Positions 1 to 8,298 of a stretch of 64,000 nucleotides of DNA are shown in pieces. The notes beneath the pieces are model-generated. The model worked only from the letters and a program-made list of their open reading frames with translations, searched no databases and was not told where the DNA came from. Origin of the DNA: JBCCFC01 sp965213595. Its GTDB lineage: Bacteria; Chloroflexota; Anaerolineae; Caldilineales; Caldilineaceae. Position numbers and translations under genes: made by a program. The stretch is from the NCBI GenBank assembly GCA_965213595.1, contig CBDBZO010000002.1:930001-994000 (forward strand), given 5' to 3'. The first letter of the stretch is position 1. Each line of letters begins with the position of its first letter.

Positions 1-439
1 CGCTGGCGTCCTCCAGCCGCGCGGCCAGCTCCTCGGACTGGTCGGGGAAATCGCTAGCGCTCTGAAGCTCGAAGGGATCAACGTCGGTAAACCAGAAGCG
101 CAGACCCACGCCGCGATCCGCCAGCGCATCCGAGAGCGGCTGGAGGCTCAGCGGGTCAACGGCGTTAAAGTGGGCCAGGTCGACGATGACGGGGCCGGGG
201 CGCAGCGCAGCCTCCGCAAAGTCCGGCGCGTCGGGCAGGGCAAAGGGCGTGGGCGTGGGCTCCGGCGTGGCGGCGATGCTGAGTTCGGCCATCTCCGGCG
301 GCGCGTAGCCGCTGTCGTCGTTGCCAAAGGGCGCGTAGCCCAGCGTCGTCACGCGGATGAGGGCGGGCAAAGTCAACAGCAGCAGCCCCAGAATAATGAC
401 GAGCGCCAGGAGCAGGCGGTTGCGGGTGGATTGGGTCAT
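1..439 (-). CDS. Membrane-anchored DUF4350-like protein, C-terminus cut by window edge
   Basis: The start is the ATG at 439 and the frame stays open to the left edge, giving the first 146 residues. Residues about 8-28 form one strongly hydrophobic membrane segment near the N-terminus. A Thr/Pro linker (PEPTPTPF) follows, then a globular part beginning GPVIVDLAHFNAVDP with alternating hydrophobic strands. That arrangement resembles DUF4350-type proteins, which are often encoded beside MoxR/DUF58 genes, but the family call is from memory of the pattern and the diagnostic C-terminus is missing. The next gene on the same strand ends 190 bases upstream of this start, with a palindromic repeat tract between them. 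Confidence 0.6.
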   Translation of the reverse strand, partial: MTQSTRNRLLLALVIILGLLLLTLPALIRVTTLGYAPFGNDDSGYAPPEMAELSIAATPEPTPTPFALPDAPDFAEAALRPGPVIVDLAHFNAVDPLSLQPLSDALADRGVGLRFWFTDVDPFELQSASDFPDQSEELAARLEDAS

Positions 440-475
440 GGAGGTAGAGAAGATTGAGATGATTCGTGGATGAAG

Positions 476-640
476 CGTCGACCCCTCCCCATCCCTCCCC
501 GTGGCGGGGAGGGGACCGTACCGGGGTAGGTTGCGTCGGTCGTGATAAGATGACTAAGTCTCAACGCGACCAATGCCACGTACAGACCCCCTTCCTCCGC
601 TCGCGGGGGAAGGGCCGGGGATGGGGGTTCAGCGCCCTTC
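476..640. repeat. Two GC-rich palindromes (CCCTCCCC...GGGGAGGG type)
   Basis: Two inverted repeats of the family seen throughout the window lie here: one centred near 500 (CCCTCCCCGTGGCGGGGAGG) and one from about 587 to 625 (CCCCCTTCC ... GGAAGGGCCGGGG). They fill the gap between the sppA-like stop and the next minus-strand gene. The second runs into the last codons of the protease gene. No gene is visible between them. Confidence 0.7.
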
Positions 641-1624
641 ACGCAGTTCCATCAATTGCTCGCGCAGGGCCGTGGTTTCGCCCATGGCGGGCAGGGCAAG
701 GCGTTCGTCCAGCAGATAAATCATGTCTGGCGGCGCGGTCTCGACCATTTCGCGCACGTACTCTTTCATGCTGAAGTTAGTGCGTGGGCCAGCCCCCGCG
801 AACTTGGCCGCGGCAAATTCGGGCAGCGGCGGCACGATCTCAATGTCGTAGCGCTCGAGCAGATTGACCGTGGCAAAGTCCTCGCCCAGGCCGGCCAAGT
901 CAGCGGCAGCGAGGATGGCGTCGCTGGTGCCGCCCTCGTCGTCGATCAGGCCAATGGCGAGGGCTTCGCTGCCGAGATAGATGCGCGCCTCGGCCACCGT
1001 CTCCGGCTCGACGTTGAGCGGGTTGTAGGGCGAATGGCTGCGCTGGTGCACCACGTTCGCCACAAAGGCCCCGCCCACCAAATCGAGCTGGCGGATGCGG
1101 TCAAAGCGAGAGCCGCCGGTGAGCTTGTAGGGGCCGGTGCTGAGCTCAAAGGGCGAGAGCGCGGGGTCGGTTGGCCTGCCGCCGCGCGAGCCAATGTTGC
1201 CGACATAGGCGCTGGCGGGCGCGTAGATGCGGTTGGCGGCGGCGGCCATGTAGTAGCCGCCAGACGCCGCCAAGCCGTCAATGCTCACGACGAGCGGCTT
1301 CTCTTCGCGCAGCTGGAGCATCGAGTAGAAGATGCTTTCGCTGCTGGTGGCAAAGCCGCCGGGGCTGAGAATTTCGACGACCACGCCTTCGATGGTCGGG
1401 TCCTGCCGCGCTTCATCCAGCACGGTCATAATCTGCTCCGCGGTGATGAAGTCAATCGGCACATCAAAGCGCACCACGCCAACGGCGGGCTGCGGCGCAA
1501 TCCAGCGGCCCAGCAGCAGGCCTAGGGCAAGGCAGAGCGCGAGGAATGCAGCAGCAAGCAGCGCCCACAGCCAGCCGCGACGCGTGGCTTGGGGATGGTC
1601 AACAATCGTGAGGGTTTGTGTCAT
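629..1624 (-). CDS. sppA: SppA-like S49 signal peptide peptidase
   Basis: A 331-residue membrane protease of the S49/ClpP-crotonase fold, expected to degrade residual signal peptides or membrane proteins. The ATG at 1624 is preferred over upstream in-frame starts because it leads straight into a cytoplasmic stub and a TM helix at about residues 17-40. The catalytic serine is S121 in DGLAASGGYYM. The likely general-base lysine is K167 in TGPYKLTGG, matching the GxxKxxG motif of Bacillus-type SppA with similar spacing. The length fits the short, single-copy type rather than the double-length E. coli enzyme. The divergently transcribed neighbour starts at 1776, so the roughly 150 bases between should hold both promoters. 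Confidence 0.88.
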   Translation of the reverse strand: MTQTLTIVDHPQATRRGWLWALLAAAFLALCLALGLLLGRWIAPQPAVGVVRFDVPIDFITAEQIMTVLDEARQDPTIEGVVVEILSPGGFATSSESIFYSMLQLREEKPLVVSIDGLAASGGYYMAAAANRIYAPASAYVGNIGSRGGRPTDPALSPFELSTGPYKLTGGSRFDRIRQLDLVGGAFVANVVHQRSHSPYNPLNVEPETVAEARIYLGSEALAIGLIDDEGGTSDAILAAADLAGLGEDFATVNLLERYDIEIVPPLPEFAAAKFAGAGPRTNFSMKEYVREMVETAPPDMIYLLDERLALPAMGETTALREQLMELREGR

Positions 1625-1775
1625 AATTCTGGGTTTATAAGAGAGCGGCGCAGTGCGCTCGATTATAGCACATGCGTTCACGAAATACACGATTGTTAAA
1701 CGTCGCCAAATTGAAATTCTATTTGTAAACAAAGGCGGCATTGACAAGCGCCAAACAAGTGCCTATACTTTCTGC

Positions 1776-2819
1776 ATGAGCGTTGAACAAGCGGGAGAGC
1801 CACGGTTCAATTTAGCAGAACCAGCAAAATCGCCGCCGCAGACGCAGTGGCATCAGCTGTTGGGCACGCTGCTGGAGCTGTTGCTGACGCCGGTGGGCAT
1901 CACCGTGCAGACGGAAGTGCCCATTACCAGCGAACCGCCGCGGGCGGACATTCTGCTGCTGCGCCGCGAAAGCGACCAGTGGACGGAGGAACAGCGCAGA
2001 CTGCTGCCAGAGGGCATCCGCGATACCCTGGCGCAGCACGTGCTGCTGGAGTTCAAGTATTCGGAATCGGTTACCGTGGAGGCCTTGCAGCAGGCGGTGG
2101 GCTACGACTATTTCTACGGTCGCGCCCAGCGGCTGGCGGACGACGAACTGGCCACCTTCATTCTCAGCTCGCGCACGCCGAGAGCCGAGCGCTTGGCCGA
2201 GTGGGGCTACGAGCGCGTGTCGCCGGGCGTCTACCGCAGCGTACAGCCGCTGCTGTCGCGGGTGGGGCTAATTTTGCTCAACGAGCTGCCAGCGGCGGAG
2301 CACAACGCCTTTGTCAAGGTGTTTGCCTCGCGCCAACGTGAACGAGATGAAGCATTTCAACGATTGAACGAGTTGGTGGAGCCGACGCAGTTAGAAATGT
2401 ATTTATTGGGGTTGCGCAGGAAGTTGCTGCAAGGAGAAAACACAATGTCGACACAAGTTACACCGCAGGATATTCTTGAGTTGGGGGAAGCTTACCGCAA
2501 ACGCATCATCGAGACGGCTACGCCACAAGAGCGGTTGGCAGGGCTGGAGCCACAAGAGCGGTTGGCAGGGCTGGAGCCACAAGAGCGGTTGGCAGGGCTG
2601 GAGCCACAAGAGCGGTTGGCGGGACTGGAGCCACAAGAGCGGTTGGCGGGACTGGAGCCACAAGAGCGGTTGGCGGGACTGGAGCCACAAGAGCGGTTGG
2701 CGGGGCTGAAGCCACAAGAGCTTACCCTTCTTAGACGGCAGCTCGATGCGTTTTTGGAGTCTTTGCCTTTAGAGACGGAACCTTTAGATACAGATAAGCC
2801 GGAATCGACAGAAGCATAG
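1776..2819 (+). CDS. PD-(D/E)XK nuclease-fold protein with tandem ERLAGLEPQ repeats
   Basis: A 347-residue protein; the ATG at 1776 follows a non-coding-looking stretch. The N-terminal ~120 residues have a restriction-endonuclease-like core: a buried Asp (D58 in PPRADILLLRRE) and an E92-x-K94 pair in HVLLEFKYSESV. This is the Rpn/DUF4351-like layout common in Cyanobacteria and Chloroflexota. From about residue 250 the protein has seven nearly identical 9-residue repeats (PQERLAGLE), then a short helical tail. Rpn-type proteins often have variable repeat tails, and function as transposase-like or recombination-promoting nucleases is only a family-level guess. No partner gene is apparent. Confidence 0.7.
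   Translation: MSVEQAGEPRFNLAEPAKSPPQTQWHQLLGTLLELLLTPVGITVQTEVPITSEPPRADILLLRRESDQWTEEQRRLLPEGIRDTLAQHVLLEFKYSESVTVEALQQAVGYDYFYGRAQRLADDELATFILSSRTPRAERLAEWGYERVSPGVYRSVQPLLSRVGLILLNELPAAEHNAFVKVFASRQRERDEAFQRLNELVEPTQLEMYLLGLRRKLLQGENTMSTQVTPQDILELGEAYRKRIIETATPQERLAGLEPQERLAGLEPQERLAGLEPQERLAGLEPQERLAGLEPQERLAGLEPQERLAGLKPQELTLLRRQLDAFLESLPLETEPLDTDKPESTEA
2523..2720 (+). repeat. 27-bp coding tandem repeat, seven copies plus a partial
   Basis: Seven in-frame 27-bp units run from 2523 to 2711 and a partial unit (CCACAAGAG) from 2712 to 2720. Units 1-3 carry GCAGGGCTG, units 4-6 carry GCGGGACTG, and unit 7 carries GCGGGGCTGAAG. This 3+3+1 pattern points to block duplication by slippage or unequal crossing-over. 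Each unit keeps the reading frame and adds nine residues. Confidence 0.95.
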
Positions 2820-2850
2820 AAACGACCGAAACGGTTGTCACGCCGAATCT

Positions 2851-3657
2851 ATGCCCAACTACACCATCCTTCTCCCGCCCTCCGAAGGCAAGGCCAGCGC
2901 TGGCCTTGCCAGCGAGGATGGCCCCCTTTCGGACGCAACATCGTTTCCCAGCCTGATTGACGCGCGCCGCGAGGTCATCGCCGCGCTGCACGACGCGCTA
3001 GAGCTGCCGCGCGACGAACTGCGCCAACTCTTCGGCGTCAAAACCAGTGCCCTCGACGCCGCGATTGACGTTAACGCCAATCTTGCCGACGCCCACGTTG
3101 CCGACGCCCCGCTGCTGCCCGCCAGCGAGCGCTACACCGGCGTCCTGTTCGATGCCCTAGGCTACCCCTCGCTCGACGCGTCGACGCAGCAGCCTTTTGA
3201 TGATCACGCCCTGCTCTTCAGCGGTCTCTGGGGCCTCCTGCGCCCCACCGATCTCATTCCCGATTACAAGCTCAAAATCGAGGCGACGCTGCCCGCGCTG
3301 GGCAAAGTCAGCACCTTCTGGAAGCCGCACATCAGCGAGATGCTCACCGAGATGCTCGATGGTCAAGTCGTGTGGGATTTGCTGCCGGGGGCGCATCGCC
3401 GCGCGTGGGACGGTAAGGCGGCCACGCGGGCACGCTGGCGGGTCAAGTTTGTCGAGCGCAAGGGGAAGAAGCTGCGCACGGTCAGCCACTGGTCGAAGGC
3501 GCTGAAGGGCGCGCTGATTCAATATATCTGCCGGCGCGGGCTGACGGAGATCGACGCGCTGGCGGACTTTTCGCACCCCGCGGGGTATCGTTTCCAGCCA
3601 AGCGCCAGCACGATTGGCCCGGACGGCGGGGAGCTGATCTTTGTCAAAGAGCGTTGA
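2851..3657 (+). CDS. yaaA: YaaA family peroxide-stress protein (DUF328)
   Basis: A 268-residue cytoplasmic protein starting with the family hallmark LLPPSEGK. Later conserved stretches are YTGVLFDALGYPSLD, DHALLFSGLWGLLRPTD and a basic C-terminal part with VKFVERKGKKLRTVSHWSK. E. coli YaaA lowers intracellular iron and protects DNA during peroxide stress; the family binds DNA through a helix-hairpin-helix-like fold. Length and motif order match the actinobacterial/chloroflexal form. The gene starts 31 bases after the preceding stop, so the two could be cotranscribed. A short palindrome (GGCCAGCGCTGGCC) lies within codons just after the first motif. Confidence 0.9.
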   Translation: MPNYTILLPPSEGKASAGLASEDGPLSDATSFPSLIDARREVIAALHDALELPRDELRQLFGVKTSALDAAIDVNANLADAHVADAPLLPASERYTGVLFDALGYPSLDASTQQPFDDHALLFSGLWGLLRPTDLIPDYKLKIEATLPALGKVSTFWKPHISEMLTEMLDGQVVWDLLPGAHRRAWDGKAATRARWRVKFVERKGKKLRTVSHWSKALKGALIQYICRRGLTEIDALADFSHPAGYRFQPSASTIGPDGGELIFVKER

Positions 3658-3738
3658 AGCAGACGCGCCAATCTTGTGGAGCCGGCCCGTCCGCGGTCAA
3701 GTGCAAGCGCTCCCACTGTCCAGGAGCGGCGCGGCCTT

Positions 3739-3744
3739 TATAAT
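3739..3744 (+). promoter_or_regulatory. Candidate -10 box upstream of htrA
   Basis: A perfect TATAAT lies 57 bases before the htrA start. No convincing -35 hexamer is seen at the expected distance, so this is only a weak candidate promoter. Confidence 0.25.
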
Positions 3745-3800
3745 GCGGAAAGCTTCCGACCGGTGACTGTACCGGATATTTTGACAAATGAAAGAAACCC

Positions 3801-5336
3801 ATGGCTAGTTCCTTCCCTAACTTTGAACAGCAGCCCGATCCCCAGCAGCCCAATCCCCAGCAGCCCAATTCTCAACAACTTGCGCAGACCAGTGAGTCAC
3901 CCGCTCGCGGCTTGCACTCCACGTTGCGCACGCAACCCACCAGCACGCAACCCACCAGCACGCAACCCACCAGTGGACGGCGCGATCCGCAGCTTGGCGA
4001 CGGCGAACGCAGCAGCAGCCGCTCGCTGCTGTGGATCGGCAGCGGGCTGCTGGCGCTGGTGCTCTTTGGCTGCGTGGCGACAAGCGCCGTTGGCTTTGCG
4101 CTCTTCTCGCGAGACGGCGCTGGCCGCACGGCCAGCGTCTCGCGCGCGCAGACAGTCTCCAACGCAAGCGGCGGCTTGAGCGCGCCCGCCCTTCAGGTAA
4201 CGGCCCAGCCGCTGGTGCTTGTCGCCACGCCAGAAGCGGGCGTGGATTACGAGACGGCGGCGCTCATCAACATCTACGAGCAGGTCAACCAGTCCGTGGT
4301 CAACATCGCCACGTTTGGCACAACCGCCGATCTGAGCGCCTTCCACTCCGAGCTGCCCGGCCAGCCGCCGCTGCTTCCGCCCGGTGAGCCCACGCCGGAT
4401 TTTGAGCTGCCCAACATCCCCGACGATGTGCTGGTGCCCTTTGGCGGTGGCTCCGGCTTCGTGTGGGACGTGGATGGCCACATCGTCACCAATAACCACG
4501 TGGTGGAGGGGGCGAGCGAGGTGCAGGTCACCTTTCCCGACGGCACGACGGCCGTTGCCGAGGTGGTGGGCACGGACATCGACAGCGACCTCGCCGTCAT
4601 CCGGATCAGCCCGCGCGGCTACAACCTCGTGCCCGTGCGCCGCGGCGACATCGCGAACGTACGCCCCGGCATGAGGGTGGCCGCCATCGGCAACCCCTTT
4701 GGCCTCGAAAGCACGCTGACCAGCGGCATCATCAGCGCCCTGGGCCGAACGATTCCCTCGCAGGGGCTGTACAGCATTCCCGAAGCGATTCAGACGGACG
4801 CGGCCATCAATCCCGGCAACTCCGGCGGCCCGCTGCTCAACGAGCAGGGCGAGGTGATTGGCGTCAACGCCCAGATCAACTCGGAGACGCGCTCGAACAG
4901 CGGCGTCGGCTTTGCCATTCCGATTTCGATTGTGGAGCGCGTCGTGCCGTCGCTGATCGAGACGGGCAATTATCAGCACGCGTATATTGGCGTATCGGGC
5001 GGCTCCCTCAGTCCAGTTTGTGCGGAAGCGTTGGGCGTGCCGGTGACGCTGCGCGGCGCCGTGATCAACGAGGTGCGGCGAGGCTCGCCCGCCGATCGCG
5101 CCAACCTGCGCGGCGCCGATGGCTTTATTGAAGGGCGCTACTCCGTCGTCTGCAACGGCGTCGGCATCGGTGGCGACATTGTCACCGGCATCGACGGCCA
5201 GCCCGTCAATCAGTTCGACGATGTGCTCATCTACCTCGAACGCTACACCACCCCCGGCGACACCGTCACCTTCACCGTCCTCCGCGACGGCGACGAGCGC
5301 CAGATCGACGTGACGCTGGCAGCGCGGCCAGAATAG
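3801..5336 (+). CDS. htrA: HtrA/DegP-type S1C serine protease with PDZ domain
   Basis: A 511-residue membrane-anchored protease. Residues 1-60 are low complexity, with QQPNP-type and three TQPTS repeats, and form a cytoplasmic tail. A TM helix lies at about 75-101, followed by a trypsin-like domain. Triad residues are H233 (TNNHVVEGA), D263 (DIDSDLAVIRI) and S341 (NPGNSGGPLLN). The C-terminal ~110 residues form a PDZ domain (AYIGVSGGSLSP ... ITGIDGQPVNQFDDV). The family degrades misfolded proteins outside the membrane. It stands alone, with about 140 bases before it and a palindromic repeat just after its stop. Confidence 0.94.
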   Translation: MASSFPNFEQQPDPQQPNPQQPNSQQLAQTSESPARGLHSTLRTQPTSTQPTSTQPTSGRRDPQLGDGERSSSRSLLWIGSGLLALVLFGCVATSAVGFALFSRDGAGRTASVSRAQTVSNASGGLSAPALQVTAQPLVLVATPEAGVDYETAALINIYEQVNQSVVNIATFGTTADLSAFHSELPGQPPLLPPGEPTPDFELPNIPDDVLVPFGGGSGFVWDVDGHIVTNNHVVEGASEVQVTFPDGTTAVAEVVGTDIDSDLAVIRISPRGYNLVPVRRGDIANVRPGMRVAAIGNPFGLESTLTSGIISALGRTIPSQGLYSIPEAIQTDAAINPGNSGGPLLNEQGEVIGVNAQINSETRSNSGVGFAIPISIVERVVPSLIETGNYQHAYIGVSGGSLSPVCAEALGVPVTLRGAVINEVRRGSPADRANLRGADGFIEGRYSVVCNGVGIGGDIVTGIDGQPVNQFDDVLIYLERYTTPGDTVTFTVLRDGDERQIDVTLAARPE

Positions 5337-5338
5337 CG

Positions 5339-5395
5339 GCGACCATACGGGCACGCCATGGCGTGCCCGTATAGTCGCCGCTGTATCCGTCAGAC
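5339..5395. repeat. Dispersed palindrome centred on CGCCATGGCG, copy 1
   Basis: An inverted repeat around CACGCCATGGCGTG (arms ATACGGGCACGCC/GGCGTGCCCGTAT) begins at the htrA stop and is followed by GCTGTATCCGTCAGACTTT. A diverged copy with the same downstream tail is at 58982-59052. The hairpin could act as a terminator for htrA, but no T-run follows. Confidence 0.75.
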
Positions 5396-5539
5396 TTTGC
5401 TTTTCAGGATACTAGACAGCATCTCCGGCATGAGCCCTGCCGGGGGCGTGATGAACCAGCTTCTACTTCTCCCACTTCCCAGATAGATTTGGGGAGTGGG
5501 CTCCGGCAGCGATCCCCATGCCGCCGCCCGCCTTCTCCG

Positions 5540-6328
5540 CTACTCCCCCACCTGCTCCACGCTGCCCGATCCGCTTACGCTGCGCTCGACCCGTGGATTG
5601 CCACGGTAGCGCACGTTGCCGCTGCCGCCTACGCTGGCGTCGAGCGTTTCCGCCACGCGCAGCGTTGCGTCGCCGCTGCCGCCGACGGCCACCGTGGCCG
5701 TTTGGCTGCTCAACGCTGCGGTCCTGTATGCGCCCGAGCCGCCGATGTTGACCGTCTGCGAGCTTGTCTCCCCCGTCAGTTCCACATTCCCGCTGCCGCT
5801 GATGTCGACAGCCAGCGCTTCCGTCACCAGATCAGCGATGGTTACATTGCCGCTGCCGCTAACGCCTATCTCCATCTCATTCACGGCGGCACCATCCAGC
5901 TGAATGCTGCCGCTGCCGCTAATGTTGAGCGTTAACCCAGCGCTGTTGAGTGGCTCGGAGAGCACGTTGCCGGAGCCAGAAATATCAACTTCCTCCAGCG
6001 TCGTCACCGTTAGCGTGTAGATTGGCCCCGTCGAGGGGCGAATCGATTGGTTGGGCCGCGTGCCTATAACGAGCGTGCCGTTGCGCACCTCCGTCGTGAT
6101 CAGCGGCAGGAGGTTGTCGTCTGCCTCCACCGTCAGCGCCGCCGCTTCGCCCTGCGTAATGCGCAATTCGCCCACCGACGCCAGCCGCACCGCATCAAAC
6201 TCGCCGACCTCGCGCGGCTCGCTTACCACCTCGCCCGATCCGCGCACGCCGCCCGTTACGAGGGTGCACCCCGCGAGGCCAATCGCCAACAAGCCGACCA
6301 ACGCCCAAAGTGTAAAGCCACGCTGCAT
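5540..6328 (-). CDS. DUF2807 (GIN-domain) lipoprotein
   Basis: A 262-residue exported lipoprotein with the lipobox LAGC and lipidated C21. The mature part is a repetitive beta-helix-like domain with many GSGN/GSGS turns (ISGSGNV, VSGSGNV, IGGSGAY), the signature of DUF2807, the putative auto-transporter adhesin head or GIN domain. The Pro-poor, Ser/Gly/Asn-rich composition and length are typical. Function is unknown for the family; surface adhesion or scaffolding is usually suggested. It is divergent from the ECF sigma gene at 6499, with about 170 bases between, and DUF2807 genes are often found near sigma or PspC-type regulators, so co-regulation is possible but not shown. Confidence 0.85.
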   Translation of the reverse strand: MQRGFTLWALVGLLAIGLAGCTLVTGGVRGSGEVVSEPREVGEFDAVRLASVGELRITQGEAAALTVEADDNLLPLITTEVRNGTLVIGTRPNQSIRPSTGPIYTLTVTTLEEVDISGSGNVLSEPLNSAGLTLNISGSGSIQLDGAAVNEMEIGVSGSGNVTIADLVTEALAVDISGSGNVELTGETSSQTVNIGGSGAYRTAALSSQTATVAVGGSGDATLRVAETLDASVGGSGNVRYRGNPRVERSVSGSGSVEQVGE

Positions 6329-6498
6329 GATCTTCTCCCAAGTTGTGTAAACATTTGTGTGATAGTAATGCAGCCGGGGGCAGCCACGCTTACTTTACGT
6401 CGCGCTTCGTCCAAAGTTGCGCCCATCCGCAGATTGCCTGTTACCATTTCCCTACCTCCAGCGACTAACTAACAACGACCCGTTGCACAAATAGGCTC

Positions 6499-7041
6499 AT
6501 GGCCCAACCGGATTTTTCCACAATCTACCAGCAGCAGGTGACGCCCATCTACCGCTATCTGCTCGCGCGCACGGGCAGTGCCGCCGACGCCGAAGAGCTG
6601 ACGGCGCAAACCTTTAGCGCCGCGCTTGAACGCTTCGACTCGTTTCGCGGCGAGAGCCACATCGCCACCTGGCTGATTGGCATTGCGCGCCACAAGCTGG
6701 CAGATTTCTACCGGCGACAGCGTCGCACCGGCCATCCGTTGCCGCTGGACGCCGCCCACGCCGTGCCCAGCGTCGAGCCCGCGCCCATCGACGCGGCGCT
6801 GGCGACGCTGGATCGCGAGGAGATGGCGCGGCTGCTGGGGAGGCTCTCGCCGGAGCGGAGTGAAGCCGTGGCGCTACGTTTTTTTGCGGAGCTGAGCCAT
6901 CGCGAAGTCGCCGCGGCGATGGGCAAGAGCGAGGCCGCGGCCAAGATGCTGGTGCACCGCGGCCTGCAGGATTTGCGACGCTGGCTGACGGCACGAGAGA
7001 TACCGAATCCAAAAGAGGAAACCGCTGATGAACGCAGGTAA
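6499..7041 (+). CDS. ECF-family RNA polymerase sigma factor
   Basis: A 180-residue sigma factor. Region 2 covers about residues 10-75 (YRYLLARTGSAADAEELTAQ, then FRGESHIATWLIGIARHKL). Region 4 covers about 105-165 (LDREEMARLLGRLSPERS, then the HTH around HREVAAAMGKSEAAAKMLVH). It should direct polymerase to a small envelope-stress regulon. Its last 14 bases overlap the start of the downstream DUF4367-like gene, the usual sigma/anti-sigma coupling. The tail EETADERR is encoded by a dispersed palindromic repeat that also supplies the stop codon. Confidence 0.93.
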   Translation: MAQPDFSTIYQQQVTPIYRYLLARTGSAADAEELTAQTFSAALERFDSFRGESHIATWLIGIARHKLADFYRRQRRTGHPLPLDAAHAVPSVEPAPIDAALATLDREEMARLLGRLSPERSEAVALRFFAELSHREVAAAMGKSEAAAKMLVHRGLQDLRRWLTAREIPNPKEETADERR

Positions 7042-7050
7042 ACGCAGATT
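7019..7050 (+). repeat. ACCGC-GATGAACGCAG dispersed repeat arm at a gene junction
   Basis: This stretch reads ACCGCTGATGAACGCAGG then TAAACGCAGAT, one arm of the family also seen at 31575, 61451, 62578 and 62984. It encodes the last residues and stop of the sigma factor in one frame and the start codon and MNAGKRRF of the next gene in another. Confidence 0.85.
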
Positions 7051-7960
7051 TGAGGATGGTGACCTGCGCGCGGCGGAGCAGTTGAACGCGCTGATTGTGC
7101 AGCGGCAGGCCAAGCCGCAGCAGGCCGACCCGCCACCATCAAAGGCGCTCGACCTCAGCCGGGCCGACCTCGACGCGCTGGACGCCGACGAGGCCGCGCT
7201 CGCCCTGGCTCTGGTTGACCGCGCACGCAGCGAGACGCCCGACGCGGCGTTTATCGAGCGGCTCGGCACGTCCCTCCAGCAGCGGGCCGAGGCCCAGAAC
7301 GTTGACCGACAAATTCGTTGGGTCGACAAGCTCCGGCTGCCGCGCCGCGTGTGGCAGCCGGTGCTGCTGGCTTTGGTGATGCTGGCGACGACGCTGCTGG
7401 CCGTGCCGCCCACGCGCGCCGCGATTCTGGGCGCGCTGGGCCTGGCCTTCACTAGCGAAGCCGAGCTAAGCGGCGTTACCGTGCCCGTGGTCGAGCCGCT
7501 GGTTGAGCCGGGCGCGCGTCCGCTTTCGCTCGCCGAGCTGCGCGCCCAAGCGCCCTTCCCCGTGCCCGTGCCGCAGGAATTGCCGGAGGGCTTTGATTTT
7601 GTCGGCGGCGCGCTGGCGGGAGACGAAATTTCGCTCGTTTGGCGGGACGAATTGCTCGGCAGCGACGCGGTGCTGCTGCTGGTTGTGGCTCCGGGTGAAC
7701 TCAGTGCACCGCCGCTGCTCGAAGCCTCGCAGCAGCAGCCCGTTGCCATCAACGGCGAGCCGGGCGTCTTTGTGCGCGGCAACTGGCGCGGCACGCCCGC
7801 TGGCGTGGACGACGCACTCGAAGACCTGCGCTGGGACGAGACCGTCGATGTGGCGTGGCTGACGTGGCGGGCGAAGGGGCTGACCTACTTGCTCGTCGCC
7901 GACGGGCTGGAGTGGGCGATCAGTGACGCGGTCAATGTGGCGCAGTCGCTGGGGCGCTAA
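7028..7960 (+). CDS. One-TM DUF4367-like protein, probable anti-sigma factor
   Basis: A 310-residue protein. Residues 1-115 are a charged cytoplasmic part with no clear zinc motif. One TM helix lies at about 116-135 (QPVLLALVMLATTLLAV). The external part has a DUF4367-like end (PVPVPQELPEGFDFVGGALA, VFVRGNWRGTPAG, LTYLLVADGLEW). Genes of this build follow ECF sigma genes in many Gram-positive and Chloroflexota genomes and are assumed to hold the sigma factor at the membrane until a signal arrives. A second such pair lies at 31.7-33.2 kb. The start is embedded in a dispersed repeat, so a later start is possible. Confidence 0.75.
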   Translation: MNAGKRRFEDGDLRAAEQLNALIVQRQAKPQQADPPPSKALDLSRADLDALDADEAALALALVDRARSETPDAAFIERLGTSLQQRAEAQNVDRQIRWVDKLRLPRRVWQPVLLALVMLATTLLAVPPTRAAILGALGLAFTSEAELSGVTVPVVEPLVEPGARPLSLAELRAQAPFPVPVPQELPEGFDFVGGALAGDEISLVWRDELLGSDAVLLLVVAPGELSAPPLLEASQQQPVAINGEPGVFVRGNWRGTPAGVDDALEDLRWDETVDVAWLTWRAKGLTYLLVADGLEWAISDAVNVAQSLGR

Positions 7961-8046
7961 GCACAGGCGTGCCCTGCCCTTTCGTCTCAGCCGCGACCGC
8001 TTGCCCACTGCGACCGACACCGAATTTATTTGGTGTCTATATTACA

Positions 8047-8230
8047 AAACGCGCTGAAGCGCGTTAGGCCATTCCAAGAATTAAATCATACCGGCGGAAG
8101 TGACGGTCACGGCCATAAATCGGCTGGTAACCCTGGCTCTCGGAGGGCCGTGACAGTCACCGCGACTACCTCACGGGGCATTTGTTTTCTTGGAAGAGCC
8201 TTAGTTTACAACGCGCTGAAGCGCGTTTTG
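8047..8230. repeat. Pair of ACGCGCTGAAGCGCGT hairpins flanking a MITE-like element
   Basis: The same short hairpin, ACGCGCTGAAGCGCGTT, occurs at about 8049-8065 and 8209-8226, directly outside the element at 8067-8200. The 338-base space between the DUF4367-like gene and the Rieske gene holds these repeats and no gene. Confidence 0.8.
8067..8200. mobile_element. MITE-like element A with P2 palindrome inside
   Basis: The left end GGCCATTCCAAGAATTAAAT and the right end (read inverted, GGCTCTTCCAAGAAAACAAA) are imperfect terminal inverted repeats shared with elements at 27019, 43345 and 58798. TTAG flanks both sides (8064-8067 and 8201-8204), a possible 4-bp target duplication. The cargo at 8098-8160 is a palindrome of the AAGTGACGGTCACGGCC type. 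No coding capacity. Confidence 0.65.
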
Positions 8231-8298
8231 CAAACTAGGCGATGAACTCATTCATCGCCGATTGCTACAGACGAACAACATGACAAAAGGAGTCGCCC

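Noticed and set aside
2523..2720. CRISPR-like array of 27-bp repeats
   Set aside because: Units are directly adjacent with no spacers and are translated in frame; it is a coding tandem repeat.
2881..2940. Palindrome insertion in yaaA
   Set aside because: GGCCAGCGCTGGCC is short and the protein length is normal, so insertion is not supported.
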